Below, piece by piece: positions 39,674 through 49,673 of a DNA stretch of 64,000 nucleotides (its first letter is position 1; each line of letters starts with the position of its first letter). A model generated the notes under the pieces. That model had not been told where the DNA came from. It worked only from the letters and a program-made list of their open reading frames with translations, and did not search any database. The stretch lies in assembly GCF_010078235.1 (NCBI RefSeq), contig NZ_JAABOS010000004.1:181816-245815 (forward strand). Reading direction: 5' to 3'. The translations under genes and the position numbers were made by a program. The DNA is from Cognatundibacterium crateris. GTDB taxonomy: Bacteria > Pseudomonadota > Gammaproteobacteria > Burkholderiales > Burkholderiaceae_D.

Positions 39674-42100
39674 ATGCAATTTTCTGAAAACTGGCTCCGT
39701 ACTATGGTCGACCCGAAGATGACTTCGGATGAGTTGTCCCATTTGTTGACTATGTCTGGTTTAGAGGTGGAAGAGGTGGAGCCGGTCGCTCCTCCTTTCA
39801 CTAACGTCGTGGTCGCCGAGATCCGCGAAATCAACAAGCATCCGGATGCAGATCGCCTGAATGTGTGCCAGGTCGATGTCGGTACCGGTACTTTGCTCAA
39901 TATCGTATGCGGTGCACCCAATGTGCGTGTCGGCATGCGTGTTCCTTGTGCCATGGCTGGTGCTGTATTGCCACCTGGTCCGGACGGTAAGCCTTTCCTG
40001 ATTAAAGTCGGCAAGCTGCGCGGTGTCGAGTCGCAAGGCATGCTGTGTTCTGCGCGTGAGTTGAAATTGTCGGAAGACCACGGTGGTTTGATGGACCTGC
40101 CATCGGATGCGCCGGTTGGTCAGAATTTCCGTGACTACTACCAGCTCAATGATCTGAAATTCACCATCAAGCTCACACCAAACAAGGCAGACTGCCTGTC
40201 TGTACTGGGAGTGGCGCGTGAAGTGTCTGCATTGACCGGCACGCCTATGCATCTGCCGACCACCAAAGAATTGCCAGTCACGCTGACTGAAAAATTAGCC
40301 GTCAAGGTCAGCGCACCTGATCTGTGTGGCCGCTTCTGTGGCCGTGTGATCCGTGGTGTGAATGCGAAAGCGGAAACCCCGGACTGGATGAAGCAGCGCC
40401 TGGAGCGCAGTGGCCAGCGCCCGATTTCTGCCTTGGTAGATATCTCGAATTATGTAATGCTGGAATTGGGTCGTCCTACCCATGTGTTCGACCTGGATAA
40501 AATCCAGGGCGGCCTGGAAGTGCGCTGGGGTAAGGCCGGTGAAACGCTCAAACTCTTGAACGGCAATACCGTGGATGTGGATGAGTGGGTCGGTGTGATT
40601 GCGGATGAAAAAGAAATCGAATCGCTGGCGGGTATCATGGGCGGTGACTCAACAGCCGTTACGCTCGATACTCAGAACATCTATCTGGAAGCCGCTTTCT
40701 GGTGGCCTTCTGCGATACAAGGACGTGCCCGTCGCTATAACTTCTCTACCGATGCTGCGCACCGCTTTGAGCGTGGCGTAGATTTCGAAAACATCGTTGA
40801 GCATATCGAGCGTATCAGTGCACTGATCGTTGAAATCTGCGGTGGTATTGAGCAGGTCAAACTGGGTCCGGTGGATGATCAGATCATACAATTACCACAG
40901 CGTAGCCCGGTTAAACTGCGTACTGCACGTGCTCAGAAAGTGATAGGCGTTGCGCTGACAGATGCGCAGATCGCTGACATCTTTACCCGTCTGAACCTGC
41001 AATTCACACATCAGGATGGTGAGTTCCTGGTGACGCCGCCTTCATATCGTTTTGATATAGAAATCGAAGAAGATTTGATTGAAGAAGTCGCCCGTGTGTA
41101 TGGCTTTGAAAATATCCCGGCACTGCCACCGGTCGCAGCGAATGCGATGTTGGTTGCGCCTGAAAATCAACGCTCCTTATTCGCTATCCGCCGCCTGATC
41201 GCCGATCAGGATTACCAGGAAGTGATTAACTATAGTTTTGTAGAAGAAGCCTGGGAAAAAGATTTTGCCGGTAATGCTGCACCAATACGCGTCGTCAATC
41301 CTATCGCCAGTCAGATGAGTGTCATGCGCACGAATTTGCTGGGCAGTCTGATTGCAAACGCCAGATACAATCTGAACCGTAAAGTGAGCCGTGTCCGTAT
41401 TTTTGAAATGGGCGCTGTCTATTTGCGTGATGCAGCCGTACAGGATGGTCCTTTAAGTGTCGCTGGCTATCATCAGCCTAAGCACTTAGCTGCATTGGCT
41501 TATGGCCCGGTAGCCGAAGAGCAATGGGGCATGGCAGCACGCAATGCCGACTTCTTTGATGTGAAAGCAGATCTGGAAGCCTTGTTTGCGCCGCAGACTT
41601 TGAAGTTCGTGAAAGACGAGCATGTGGCGTTGCATCCTGGCCGTAGTGCACGTATAGAGCTGGCTGGCAAAGCTATCGGTTTTATCGGTGAATTGCATCC
41701 GCGTCTGCAGCAGAAGTATGATTTGCCGCTGGCACCGGTTGTGTTCGAGGTGGAGATCGCCGCCTTGCAAACTGTACAAGTGCCTATGTATCAGGAGATT
41801 TCGAAATTCCAGGCCGTGTCACGCGATCTGGCACTGGTGGTGAAACAAGATATTCCAGCCCAGAATCTGGCAGATGCTTTCGCTGCAGAAATACAAAAAA
41901 ATGCGGCTTGCCATATCGTGCAGTCTGTCACTTTGTTTGACGAATATCGCGGTAAAGGTCTGGCAGAAGATGAGAAAAGTCTTGCTTTCCGGTTTAGCTT
42001 GCAAGATACTCAATCTACTCTGCAGGACGATCGTGTTGAAGCCGCGATGACAGCTTTGACGGCGGCGGCTGCAGCGCAGTATGCTGCGAAATTGCGTTAA
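39674..42100 (+). CDS. pheT: Phenylalanyl-tRNA synthetase beta subunit
   Basis: Large, non-catalytic but editing subunit, 808 residues. N-terminal tRNA-binding (OB-fold) domain at about 40-150 with [16 protein letters not shown]3/B4 editing domain (about 215-375), B5 domain, and the C-terminal ferredoxin-like anticodon-binding domain (about 710-808) with [13 protein letters not shown]. Conserved [14 protein letters not shown] is present. It follows pheS in the standard order. Confidence 0.97.
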   Translation: MQFSENWLRTMVDPKMTSDELSHLLTMSGLEVEEVEPVAPPFTNVVVAEIREINKHPDADRLNVCQVDVGTGTLLNIVCGAPNVRVGMRVPCAMAGAVLPPGPDGKPFLIKVGKLRGVESQGMLCSARELKLSEDHGGLMDLPSDAPVGQNFRDYYQLNDLKFTIKLTPNKADCLSVLGVAREVSALTGTPMHLPTTKELPVTLTEKLAVKVSAPDLCGRFCGRVIRGVNAKAETPDWMKQRLERSGQRPISALVDISNYVMLELGRPTHVFDLDKIQGGLEVRWGKAGETLKLLNGNTVDVDEWVGVIADEKEIESLAGIMGGDSTAVTLDTQNIYLEAAFWWPSAIQGRARRYNFSTDAAHRFERGVDFENIVEHIERISALIVEICGGIEQVKLGPVDDQIIQLPQRSPVKLRTARAQKVIGVALTDAQIADIFTRLNLQFTHQDGEFLVTPPSYRFDIEIEEDLIEEVARVYGFENIPALPPVAANAMLVAPENQRSLFAIRRLIADQDYQEVINYSFVEEAWEKDFAGNAAPIRVVNPIASQMSVMRTNLLGSLIANARYNLNRKVSRVRIFEMGAVYLRDAAVQDGPLSVAGYHQPKHLAALAYGPVAEEQWGMAARNADFFDVKADLEALFAPQTLKFVKDEHVALHPGRSARIELAGKAIGFIGELHPRLQQKYDLPLAPVVFEVEIAALQTVQVPMYQEISKFQAVSRDLALVVKQDIPAQNLADAFAAEIQKNAACHIVQSVTLFDEYRGKGLAEDEKSLAFRFSLQDTQSTLQDDRVEAAMTALTAAAAAQYAAKLR

Positions 42101-42141
42101 GTTCTTGCTTGTGCTGTTACGTAAATGAGAGAAGTTTGATA

Positions 42142-42555
42142 ATGAATGATGTACATTCCGCTGAATTTCAGTCAGTACTGGATGCGGATCTGAATCGTGC
42201 CATGCAGGCGGCCAGAGCGCGCTCGCAGGCGGAAAAAGAATTACCTACCCTGACCAAGGCTGAATTGGCTGAGCTCCTGTTTGAGCAGGTTGGCCTGAAC
42301 AAGCGTGAAGCCAAGGATATGGTAGAGACTTTTTTCGTTGAGATCCGTGATGCGCTGGAGCGCGGCGAAGCAGTCAAATTATCGGGTTTCGGTAATTTTC
42401 AGTTACGTGACAAGCCTCAGCGTCCGGGGCGTAATCCCAAAACTGGCGAGGAAATTCCGATCACGGCACGCCGTGTCGTGACTTTCCATGCCAGCCAAAA
42501 GCTTAAAGGTATGGTTGATGAAACCAGTGGGCAAAACCTTGCTCACGCTGCTTAA
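42142..42555 (+). CDS. ihfA: Integration host factor alpha subunit, N-terminally extended
   Basis: DNA-bending nucleoid protein. The 137 residues include the standard core from [20 protein letters not shown] to [14 protein letters not shown], with the DNA-intercalating proline region [14 protein letters not shown]. About 37 extra residues precede the core ([10 protein letters not shown]...), compared with the roughly 100-residue enteric protein; extended forms are known to me from related Burkholderiales. GAGAGAAG upstream supports the start at 42142. Confidence 0.94.
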   Translation: MNDVHSAEFQSVLDADLNRAMQAARARSQAEKELPTLTKAELAELLFEQVGLNKREAKDMVETFFVEIRDALERGEAVKLSGFGNFQLRDKPQRPGRNPKTGEEIPITARRVVTFHASQKLKGMVDETSGQNLAHAA

Positions 42556-42564
42556 TGTGAATGT

Positions 42565-42939
42565 ATGACGGAAATCAGGATAGAAACTCAGGCTTTGCCC
42601 GCTATCCCGGCAAAGCGTTATTTCACGATCGGCGAAGTCAGTGAGCTTTGTGGCGTCAAGCCGCATGTGCTGCGTTACTGGGAGCAAGAGTTTTCCCAGC
42701 TCAAACCGGTCAAGCGACGCGGTAACCGACGTTACTATCAGCACCACGAAGTTCTGTTAGTGCGTCGCATCCGTGAGTTGCTGTACGATCAGGGTTTCAC
42801 CATCAGTGGCGCAAGAAACAAACTGGGTTCTCATGGCGGGCGTGCTAACGCGCAAGCAGAGGCGCCAGTGGAGCCACAAGTCAATCTGCATCAGATCCGG
42901 GATGAGTTAAAAGCGGTGCTGGCTTTGCTCGGCCGCTAA
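42565..42939 (+). CDS. MerR family transcriptional regulator downstream of ihfA
   Basis: A 124-residue small MerR protein. The winged-helix N-terminal domain reads RYFTIGEVSELCGVKPHVLR followed by YWEQEFSQLKPVKRRGNRRYY. The C-terminal part is short, with no metal-binding cysteines or ligand domain. This gene accompanies ihfA in many beta- and gammaproteobacteria, and its targets are unknown to me. It ends the operon at a strong terminator. Confidence 0.9.
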   Translation: MTEIRIETQALPAIPAKRYFTIGEVSELCGVKPHVLRYWEQEFSQLKPVKRRGNRRYYQHHEVLLVRRIRELLYDQGFTISGARNKLGSHGGRANAQAEAPVEPQVNLHQIRDELKAVLALLGR

Positions 42940-42954
42940 AACTGACCCGCTAAA

Positions 42955-42990
42955 GAAAAACGGTACTGTGTTTTCAGTACCGTTTTTTTA
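42955..42990. terminator. Bidirectional terminator after merR
   Basis: ACGGTACTG (42960-42968) pairs with CAGTACCGT (42975-42983), followed by T-run and preceded by A-run; it also lies at the end of the convergent chemotaxis-receptor gene. Confidence 0.9.
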
Positions 42991-43019
42991 TGTCCTTCAA
43001 TGCTTGAGTTCTCAGAACT

Positions 43020-45026
43020 TCATGATCTGGCGATACTCAGTTTTTGATGTCGTAAAGCTGCCTGGCGGCCGCTGTGTTTCCGGGGTGTTGCAGTATGTGC
43101 GATCGTTGCGGCTGCATGTTCCTGAATACGGAAGGCGCTGACTGCCTTGCTGAGTGTTGCTGCATTTTGCTCTAACTGTTCAGTAGAGAATTTTGCCTGT
43201 TCTACCAGGCTGGCATTTTCCTGGGTCAGCTGATCGATGCTGCTGATCGCGTTATTCACGCTGGAAATGCCCGCGCTTTGTTCCTGGCTGGCGTTCGCCA
43301 CGTGATGAATCAGGCTGGCTACCTGTTCCACATTCTCGGCAATATCCTGCATGCTCTTGCCAGCGCTATTGATCAGGGTGCTGCCTTTTTTGACTTCTGC
43401 ACCCGAAGAGTCGATCAGATGTTTGATTTCCTTGGCGGCGTTTGCACTGCGTTGGGCGAGGTTTCTGACTTCGCTCGCCACCACTGCAAAGCCGCGTCCT
43501 TCTGGCCCGGCGCGAGCGGCTTCAACTGCCGCGTTCAGGGCCAGAATATTGGTCTGGAATGCAATGCCATCCATCACGCCTATGATTTCTGATATCTTTT
43601 TGGAGCTGCTGGTGATGCTTTGCATAGACTCAATGGCACTGCTCATCACATGCAAGCCTTCCTGCACACTTTGTGCAGAGCCGCTGACTAACTGACTTGC
43701 CTGCGCCAGATTCGCTGCATTGTCCCTGGTGGTAGTCGTCAATTGCTCCACTGCGCTGGCTGTCTCTTCGAGTGAGCCAGCCTGACTTTCAGTGCGGCCC
43801 GACAAATCACCGTTATCCTGGTGAATTTTCTTGGCGATGGTATCGATGCTATCGGCGTTGAGTCGTATATCTGCAACCAGGCTGCCTAGGCCGCTCTTCA
43901 TCTGATTAACGGCGCTCAGCAGCTGAGAAATCTCGTCTTTACCGGCTTGCACCTGTTCCGGTACCAGATCGCCGGAGGCGGTTTTTTGTATACTTGCCGT
44001 TAGCTGCAGGATGTCGCGTGACAGTGCAAAATAGATCCCGGCCAGTAAATAAGTCGCTACCGCGATCAGTACAAAAATTCCGGCAAACATGCGGTAAATT
44101 TTCCAGTCCAGCGCAGTCACTACTTGTGCCAGCCTGTTTTGTATTAAAGCAGCAAGCTTTCGGTTTTGCTCAGCAATCTGATTCGCTGCCCCGGTTCCTG
44201 CAGTGTAAAACTCTGAACCCGAGCTTTGATTCACTGAGGCCAGTACTTCATCCTGAGCGCGCGCGAAAAATTTGTCACTCTCCAGCAGCGCGGTCCGTAT
44301 TGCCTGCAATGCTGGCTTGAGTTCGCTTTGTTCTTGCTCCAGTGTGCTTATCTGTTCCAGCAATTGTTTTTGCTCAGACTTGACGTTCATGAGCAGGGAA
44401 TTCAGCATCACATCTTCTCCCGCTTCGAACAGACCGCTATCGATATAAGCAGCGCCGCGTGCGGTCATCACCATCAGCTTTTCTTCTGTCGATGGAAGTG
44501 AGCGTAACTGTATATTTAACAATTGATTGGTCGTGATATCGGCATCCAGATTCAGCTTGCTATCATTCGCCAATTGACGTGACAACTGGTCAATTTTCTC
44601 CAGAAACTGGTTATGGTTCTGAAAATTTTGTGCTGGCTTGCTGCTGCTTTGGGCTGTGATCAGACTTTGCCAGTCCGTTTTGAGTTTGTCCGGCAGTGAT
44701 GAAGACTGCAATTGCTCATGAATTTGCTTTTCCAGACTATTGAGTTTTTCGGTGACTTGCTTATTGCCCTGAGCTTGCATGTGACTCAGTGCGCGATGCT
44801 GCCGTATGCCGGATTGAATCTGGTTATTTGTCTGGATTTCGGTCAGTGCAGTGAGCTTTTTATGTGCAATCGCACCCTCGGTGCGCATTTCCATGAACAG
44901 CAAACCGACGACGATCAACAGTGGGATAGCAAAGCTGATGGCGACAAAGGCGACCTTATGCGTAATGCGAAAGCCTTGCATAAGACGCATAGCGGGGGAT
45001 AGCAGCGTGAGTAGGGCGGTTGTCAT
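43020..45026 (-). CDS. Methyl-accepting chemotaxis protein
   Basis: A 668-residue transmembrane chemoreceptor. One hydrophobic helix lies near residues 23-45, then a long helical periplasmic domain of about 270 residues, a second helix (about 315-335), a HAMP domain and a cytoplasmic signalling domain. The hairpin tip contains the invariant [20 protein letters not shown] and [19 protein letters not shown]. The ligand domain looks helical (four-helix or NIT-like), but I cannot name its ligand. I start at ATG 45026; the only further upstream option is a TTG at 45065. No CheR-tethering pentapeptide is seen at the C-terminus. Confidence 0.92.
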   Translation of the reverse strand: MTTALLTLLSPAMRLMQGFRITHKVAFVAISFAIPLLIVVGLLFMEMRTEGAIAHKKLTALTEIQTNNQIQSGIRQHRALSHMQAQGNKQVTEKLNSLEKQIHEQLQSSSLPDKLKTDWQSLITAQSSSKPAQNFQNHNQFLEKIDQLSRQLANDSKLNLDADITTNQLLNIQLRSLPSTEEKLMVMTARGAAYIDSGLFEAGEDVMLNSLLMNVKSEQKQLLEQISTLEQEQSELKPALQAIRTALLESDKFFARAQDEVLASVNQSSGSEFYTAGTGAANQIAEQNRKLAALIQNRLAQVVTALDWKIYRMFAGIFVLIAVATYLLAGIYFALSRDILQLTASIQKTASGDLVPEQVQAGKDEISQLLSAVNQMKSGLGSLVADIRLNADSIDTIAKKIHQDNGDLSGRTESQAGSLEETASAVEQLTTTTRDNAANLAQASQLVSGSAQSVQEGLHVMSSAIESMQSITSSSKKISEIIGVMDGIAFQTNILALNAAVEAARAGPEGRGFAVVASEVRNLAQRSANAAKEIKHLIDSSGAEVKKGSTLINSAGKSMQDIAENVEQVASLIHHVANASQEQSAGISSVNNAISSIDQLTQENASLVEQAKFSTEQLEQNAATLSKAVSAFRIQEHAAATIAHTATPRKHSGRQAALRHQKLSIARS

Positions 45027-45475
45027 TGCGGATTTCTGTAAAGGGTAAAACTTGATTTTAGGCAATATTAGTTACGAAATGTTACAGTGCTATGACAGTC
45101 AAGCGCCTCAATTGGAAATTGCGAAGGTGGGTATTTGACAGATATTCTGTATTGCTGAAGTGGTCTGCTGCAGGGCTCGCTTTCCCTGAAATTGGTTCGA
45201 GGGAAGGTGTTGGGTAAATAGGGGAGTGGTATGCCGTGGGCGTAACCGTGGCCAGGTGAATAAAAAAATCGGGAAAAGCTGGCCACAACTTTTACCCTGA
45301 GAATTTTTTACTCAGGTTACGCAGCCTCTGAAGCAGGCCAGGCATACCAATGATAAACAATGAATACTACCGGGGAGATGCCGCCATACTGAAACAGACT
45401 GGCTGCGGTGTCTGATTATGCCGCCTGAGCGGCTGATGTGACTTGGCGTGGAATACTGATCAGATATGCCAGCCT
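45027..45475. other. Intergenic region upstream of the chemoreceptor
   Basis: About 450 bp without a credible gene. It should contain the receptor's promoter (minus strand), but no clear pair of boxes was found. Short overlapping minus-strand frames here lack ribosome-binding sites and family features. Confidence 0.35.
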
Positions 45476-45511
45476 GAAAAAAGGGCTTAACACCATTGAT
45501 GTTAAGCCCTC
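45476..45511 (-). terminator. Terminator after the tRNA-Asn cluster
   Basis: Read on the minus strand, AGGGCTTAAC (45510-45501) and GTTAAGCCCT (45491-45482) form a perfect 10-bp stem followed by six T (45482-45477). Confidence 0.9.
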
Positions 45512-45516
45512 AAATT

Positions 45517-45592
45517 TGGCTCCCCGACCTGGACTCGAACCAGGGACCTGCGGATTAACAGTCCGTCGCTCTACCGACTGAGCTATCAGGGA
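45517..45592 (-). tRNA. tRNA-Asn copy 3, anticodon GTT
   Basis: A 76-nt tRNA with encoded CCA (TGG at 45517-45519 on the plus strand). Acceptor TCCCTGA pairs with TCGGGGA, with the usual single mismatch/wobble, and anticodon loop CTGTTAA gives GTT. It is identical to the other two copies and the last in transcription order. Confidence 0.97.
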
Positions 45593-45666
45593 ATAGAAGA
45601 TTTGATGATCTTCGGTAAACTTTATGTAGTGATTGGTTTTAAGTTCACTACCTACTTTGAATTCTG

Positions 45667-45742
45667 TGGCTCCCCGACCTGGACTCGAACCAGGGACCTG
45701 CGGATTAACAGTCCGTCGCTCTACCGACTGAGCTATCAGGGA
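45667..45742 (-). tRNA. tRNA-Asn copy 2, anticodon GTT
   Basis: Identical in all 76 positions to the copies on both sides and separated from each by the same 74-bp spacer. Confidence 0.97.
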
Positions 45743-45816
45743 ATAGAAGATTTGATGATCTTCGGTAAACTTTATGTAGTGATTGGTTTTAAGTTCACTA
45801 CCTACTTTGAATTCTG

Positions 45817-45892
45817 TGGCTCCCCGACCTGGACTCGAACCAGGGACCTGCGGATTAACAGTCCGTCGCTCTACCGACTGAGCTATCAGGGA
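45817..45892 (-). tRNA. tRNA-Asn copy 1, anticodon GTT
   Basis: First copy after the promoter; identical to the other two. Anticodon GTT reads AAC and AAU codons. Confidence 0.97.
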
Positions 45893-45904
45893 ACAGAGAC
45901 AAAA

Positions 45905-45933
45905 ATTATATGCTTCGCAGCCATTCTTGTCAA
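45905..45933 (-). promoter_or_regulatory. Perfect consensus sigma-70 promoter of the tRNA-Asn cluster
   Basis: Minus strand: TTGACA (45933-45928), 17-bp spacer, TATAAT (45910-45905), twelve bases before the first mature tRNA base. Both hexamers and the spacing are the exact consensus. Confidence 0.95.
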
Positions 45934-45948
45934 CTGCAGTGCCAACAA

Positions 45949-47163
45949 TTACAGCACGCCTGCGATCGCTGTAATCACCTTGTCGATGTTTTTACTATTC
46001 AGGGCGGCCACACAGATGCGACCGGTATCGACAGCGTAAATCGAGTTTGTCTCACGCAGCTTGCCTACCTGTTCCTTGCTCAGGCCGGAATAAGAGAACA
46101 TGCCGCGCTGTTGCATCACGAAGTCAAACTGCTGCGCTGGTGCCTGCTCTTTGAGTTTGCTGACGAATGCAGCGCGCATTTCACGGATACGAACGCGCAT
46201 GCCAGCCAGTTCTTCTTCCCATAACTGGCGCAGTTCTGGTGTGGACAGCACAGTTGCCACTACCTGACCGCCATGGGATGGCGGGTTAGAGTAATTGGTG
46301 CGGATCACACGCTTCAGTTGTGACATGATACGGCCCGCTTCTTCTGCACTGGCAGCGACGATGCTGAGTGCGCCTACCCGTTCACCGTACAGGGAGAAGG
46401 ACTTGGAGAACGAGTTGGAGACAAACAAAGGGCCGCCAGCCGCTGCAAAACGACGCACCACCTGACCATCGGCCTCGATACCATCGCCAAAGCCTTGATA
46501 GGCCATATCCAGGAAAGGAATCAGACCACGGCTGGTGACGACTTCAATAATCTGGGTCCATTGCTCATCGCTGAGGTCGGCACCGGTTGGGTTATGGCAA
46601 CATGCATGCAGCAATACGATAGAGGCTGACGGCATATCCTGCAGCGCGGCCAGCATAGCTTCGAAGTTCACGCCGCGCGTATTCGCATCGTAGTACGGGT
46701 AATTATTGACGGTGAAGCCCGCAGATTCAAACAAAGCACGATGATTTTCCCAGCTTGGGTCACTGATATACACTTGGGATTGCGGGCTGAAGCGCTGCAG
46801 AAAGTCAGCACCCAGCTTGAGTGCGCCGGTGCCGCCTATCGCCTGCGCTGTCACAGCACGCTTTTCTGTCACCACCGCGCTGTCGGCGCCAAACACCAGA
46901 TCCTGTACCGCGCGGTCATAGGCAGCCAGGCCTTCGATAGGCAAATAGGTACGCGGCGCGTATTTTTCTATCAGCAGGGCTTCTGCTTTTTTTACGCATT
47001 CGAGTAAAGGTACTTTGCCATTGTCGTCATAATAGACACCAACGCCAAGATTGACTTTGGCCGGATTTTGATCGGCATTAAACGCCTCGGTGATGCCGAG
47101 GATAGGATCGCGTGGTGCCATTTCGATGGCGGAAAACAGAGCGGAAGAAGCTGGAGCAGTCAT
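45949..47163 (-). CDS. Aspartate/aromatic amino acid aminotransferase
   Basis: PLP-dependent class I aminotransferase, 404 residues, of the AspC/TyrB group. The PLP-binding lysine is in VSNSFSKSFSLYGERVGAL (about 251-269), the substrate-carboxylate arginine in the C-terminal part, and CCHNPTGADL (about 192) is the PLP-contact loop. I start it at ATG 47163, giving MTAPASSALFSAIEMAPRDP as in the family; an upstream in-frame frame adds twelve residues. Sequence alone does not separate aspartate from tyrosine preference, so no symbol is given. It is divergent from uvrB. Confidence 0.93.
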   Translation of the reverse strand: MTAPASSALFSAIEMAPRDPILGITEAFNADQNPAKVNLGVGVYYDDNGKVPLLECVKKAEALLIEKYAPRTYLPIEGLAAYDRAVQDLVFGADSAVVTEKRAVTAQAIGGTGALKLGADFLQRFSPQSQVYISDPSWENHRALFESAGFTVNNYPYYDANTRGVNFEAMLAALQDMPSASIVLLHACCHNPTGADLSDEQWTQIIEVVTSRGLIPFLDMAYQGFGDGIEADGQVVRRFAAAGGPLFVSNSFSKSFSLYGERVGALSIVAASAEEAGRIMSQLKRVIRTNYSNPPSHGGQVVATVLSTPELRQLWEEELAGMRVRIREMRAAFVSKLKEQAPAQQFDFVMQQRGMFSYSGLSKEQVGKLRETNSIYAVDTGRICVAALNSKNIDKVITAIAGVL

Positions 47164-47412
47164 CGTGATAATATGAAATGTTTCTGCCGTTGCCGGCAAA
47201 CAGGTTGGAATGAAATAAAAATGCGTTACGGCCAGGGCTTACGCAAACAATGATTCCAGCAAGGTATGCAGAGCAAAACACAGAAAAACAGTACGGGTAG
47301 TACGTTGGGTGGCGCAGGGTAGGGCGCGCGTGTCGGTTTTGCGTAAATCCTCTGAGAGCAGAGTCAGCTTACAGGCTGTTTCTGCTGATAAACGGCTTAT
47401 TTTAACAAAGGT

Positions 47413-49527
47413 ATGGGTACCATGGCAGTTGCACCAGTGAATTCAGTTGCTTTATCCGATGAATTCGATGAGGAGAAGTTCATTTCTTTTCCGGATTCCC
47501 CATTTCAGCTGTATCAGATATTCCCGCCGGCGGGTGATCAGCCTGCTGCGATCGCGCAATTGACTGAGGGCGTGCATGATGGCTTGTTTTTCCAGACACT
47601 GTTGGGTGTGACCGGCTCTGGTAAAACTTACACCATGGCGAATGTAATCGCGCGCTGTGGCCGGCCTGCCATTATTTTTGCGCCGAATAAAACGCTGGCG
47701 GCCCAGTTGTACAGTGAATTCAGGGAGTTTTTCCCGCGCAATGCGGTGGAATACTTCGTGTCTTACTACGATTACTATCAACCTGAAGCCTATGTGCCTC
47801 AGCGCGATCTGTTCATAGAAAAAGATTCAGCGATCAATGAGCATATCGAGCAGATGCGCCTGTCCTGCACTAAGTCGCTGATGGAGCGGCGTGATGTGAT
47901 TATCGTGGCGACCGTGTCGGCGATTTACGGTATCGGTAACCCCAACGAATATCACAAAATGATACTGACCCTCAGATTGCGCGACAAGGTCAGTCAGCGT
48001 GACCTGATTGCGCGGCTGATCCAGATGCAGTACAGCCGCAATGAAGTCGACTTTGGCCGTGGTACTTTCCGGGTGCGTGGCGATACCATAGACATCTTCC
48101 CGGCTGAGCATGCGGAACTCGCCGTCAGAGTAGAAATGTTCGACGACGAAATCGAAAATCTGCAGTTATTTGATCCTTTGACCGGCCGGGTTAAGCAAAA
48201 AATCCCACGCTTTACTGTGTATCCCGGTTCGCACTACGTGACACCGCGTGAGACTGTGCTGCGCGCGATAGAATCGATTAAGGACGAATTGCGCGAACGG
48301 CTGGACTTCTTCCGCCGTGAGAACAAGCTGATCGAAGAACAGCGTATCGAACAGCGTACCCGTTTCGATCTCGAAATGATGGCTGAAATCGGTTTCACCA
48401 AAGGTATTGAAAACTACTCCCGCCATCTGAGCGGCGCCAAGCCAGGTGAGCCACCACCAACTCTGGTCGATTATCTGCCGCCCGATGCGCTGATGTTCCT
48501 TGATGAATCCCATGTGCTGACCGGACAGTTGAACGGCATGTATAACGGTGACCGTGCGCGCAAAACCAATCTGGTCGATTATGGCTTCAGGCTGCCTTCT
48601 GCGCTCGATAACCGGCCGCTCAAATTTGCCGAATTTGAAAGCAAGATGCGCCAGACCGTGTTTGTGTCAGCCACGCCTGGCGATTATGAACATGAGCATG
48701 CCGATCAGACTGTGGAGCAGGTGGTGCGGCCGACCGGACTGGTCGATCCTGAGATTGAAGTCCGTCCGGCGCTGACGCAGGTAGATGATCTGATGGGCGA
48801 AATCACTGAGCGTATCCGTAAGAACGAGCGGGTGCTGGTGACCACGCTGACTAAGCGTATGTCAGAACAACTGACCGATTTTCTGGGTGAAAATGGTATC
48901 AAAGTGCGTTATCTGCACAGTGATATCGATACGGTCGAGCGGGTAGAAATTATCCGCGATCTGCGCCTGGGTACCTTCGATGTACTGGTCGGAATTAACT
49001 TATTGCGTGAGGGGCTGGATATTCCTGAAGTGTCGCTGGTTGCGATTCTTGATGCAGATAAAGAAGGTTTTTTACGTTCAGAGCGCAGTCTGATTCAAAC
49101 CATAGGCCGTGCCGCGCGTAACCTGCATGGTAAAGCGATACTGTATGCCGATCGCGTGACTGACTCTATGCGTCGCGCGATAGATGAGACCGAGCGACGC
49201 CGACACAAACAACTGGCCTTCAATGCCGCCAATAATATTACGCCGACTGGCATACGCAAGCAGATCAAAGACATCATCGACGGTGTTTATAATCCGCAGG
49301 AAGCTCGCGCAGATCTGGCGGTGGCGCAGGAGCAGGCCAAGTATGAAGTCATGAGCGAGAAGCAGATCAGTCGCGAAATCAAGAAGCTGGAAAAACAAAT
49401 GCTCGAGCATGCGAAAAATCTGGAATTTGAAAAAGCGGCCCAGGTACGTGATCAGCTGGCGCATCTGAAGGAATTATTATTCGGTGCAGGCGGACATGAT
49501 GCCTTGTCTGTGATTGCCGGAAAATAG
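47413..49527 (+). CDS. uvrB: UvrABC excision nuclease subunit B
   Basis: DNA-damage-verifying helicase-like subunit of nucleotide excision repair, 704 residues. Walker [14 protein letters not shown] (about 56), the beta-hairpin [20 protein letters not shown] (about 115-134) that inserts into the lesion, [18 protein letters not shown] (DEAD-type box), helicase motif VI in QTIGRAARN, and a C-terminal UVR domain ([14 protein letters not shown]) that binds UvrC. A second in-frame ATG nine bases later is possible. No convincing LexA box was found in the 213-bp upstream gap. Confidence 0.98.
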   Translation: MGTMAVAPVNSVALSDEFDEEKFISFPDSPFQLYQIFPPAGDQPAAIAQLTEGVHDGLFFQTLLGVTGSGKTYTMANVIARCGRPAIIFAPNKTLAAQLYSEFREFFPRNAVEYFVSYYDYYQPEAYVPQRDLFIEKDSAINEHIEQMRLSCTKSLMERRDVIIVATVSAIYGIGNPNEYHKMILTLRLRDKVSQRDLIARLIQMQYSRNEVDFGRGTFRVRGDTIDIFPAEHAELAVRVEMFDDEIENLQLFDPLTGRVKQKIPRFTVYPGSHYVTPRETVLRAIESIKDELRERLDFFRRENKLIEEQRIEQRTRFDLEMMAEIGFTKGIENYSRHLSGAKPGEPPPTLVDYLPPDALMFLDESHVLTGQLNGMYNGDRARKTNLVDYGFRLPSALDNRPLKFAEFESKMRQTVFVSATPGDYEHEHADQTVEQVVRPTGLVDPEIEVRPALTQVDDLMGEITERIRKNERVLVTTLTKRMSEQLTDFLGENGIKVRYLHSDIDTVERVEIIRDLRLGTFDVLVGINLLREGLDIPEVSLVAILDADKEGFLRSERSLIQTIGRAARNLHGKAILYADRVTDSMRRAIDETERRRHKQLAFNAANNITPTGIRKQIKDIIDGVYNPQEARADLAVAQEQAKYEVMSEKQISREIKKLEKQMLEHAKNLEFEKAAQVRDQLAHLKELLFGAGGHDALSVIAGK

Positions 49528-49581
49528 GTATCTGGCTGTCAGCGATCAAAGCGCCTGATTGCGCATCGTATGCTGTAAAAA

Positions 49582-49614
49582 GAAAAATCCCGGGGCTGAG
49601 CTCCCGGGATTTTT
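49582..49614. terminator. Bidirectional terminator after uvrB
   Basis: ATCCCGGG (49587-49594) pairs with CCCGGGAT (49603-49610), with A-run before and T-run after; shared with the convergent peptidase gene. Confidence 0.92.
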
Positions 49615-49673
49615 CTCATAAAACCATCACCTGTCTGCCTTACGCAAGGACAGGCATGTGAACAAGCGAAGAC

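Larger units (their letters stand above)
45517..45892 (-). repeat. Perfect 150-bp tandem repeat carrying tRNA-Asn (2.5 units)
   Basis: The unit is 76 bp of tRNA plus a 74-bp spacer. Both spacers (45593-45666 and 45743-45816) are identical, as are all three tRNAs. Perfect identity of the non-functional spacer points to recent duplication or ongoing homogenisation, and makes copy-number change by recombination or assembly collapse likely. Confidence 0.95.

Noticed and set aside
45602..46039. Plus-strand frame containing repeated WTRTRDLRINSPSLYRLSYQG
   Set aside because: This is translation of the antisense strand of the tandem tRNA-Asn genes, a well-known false protein.
47200..47412. Possible LexA (SOS) box before uvrB
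   Set aside because: CTGT and ACAG words occur, but none in the CTGT-N8-ACAG arrangement.
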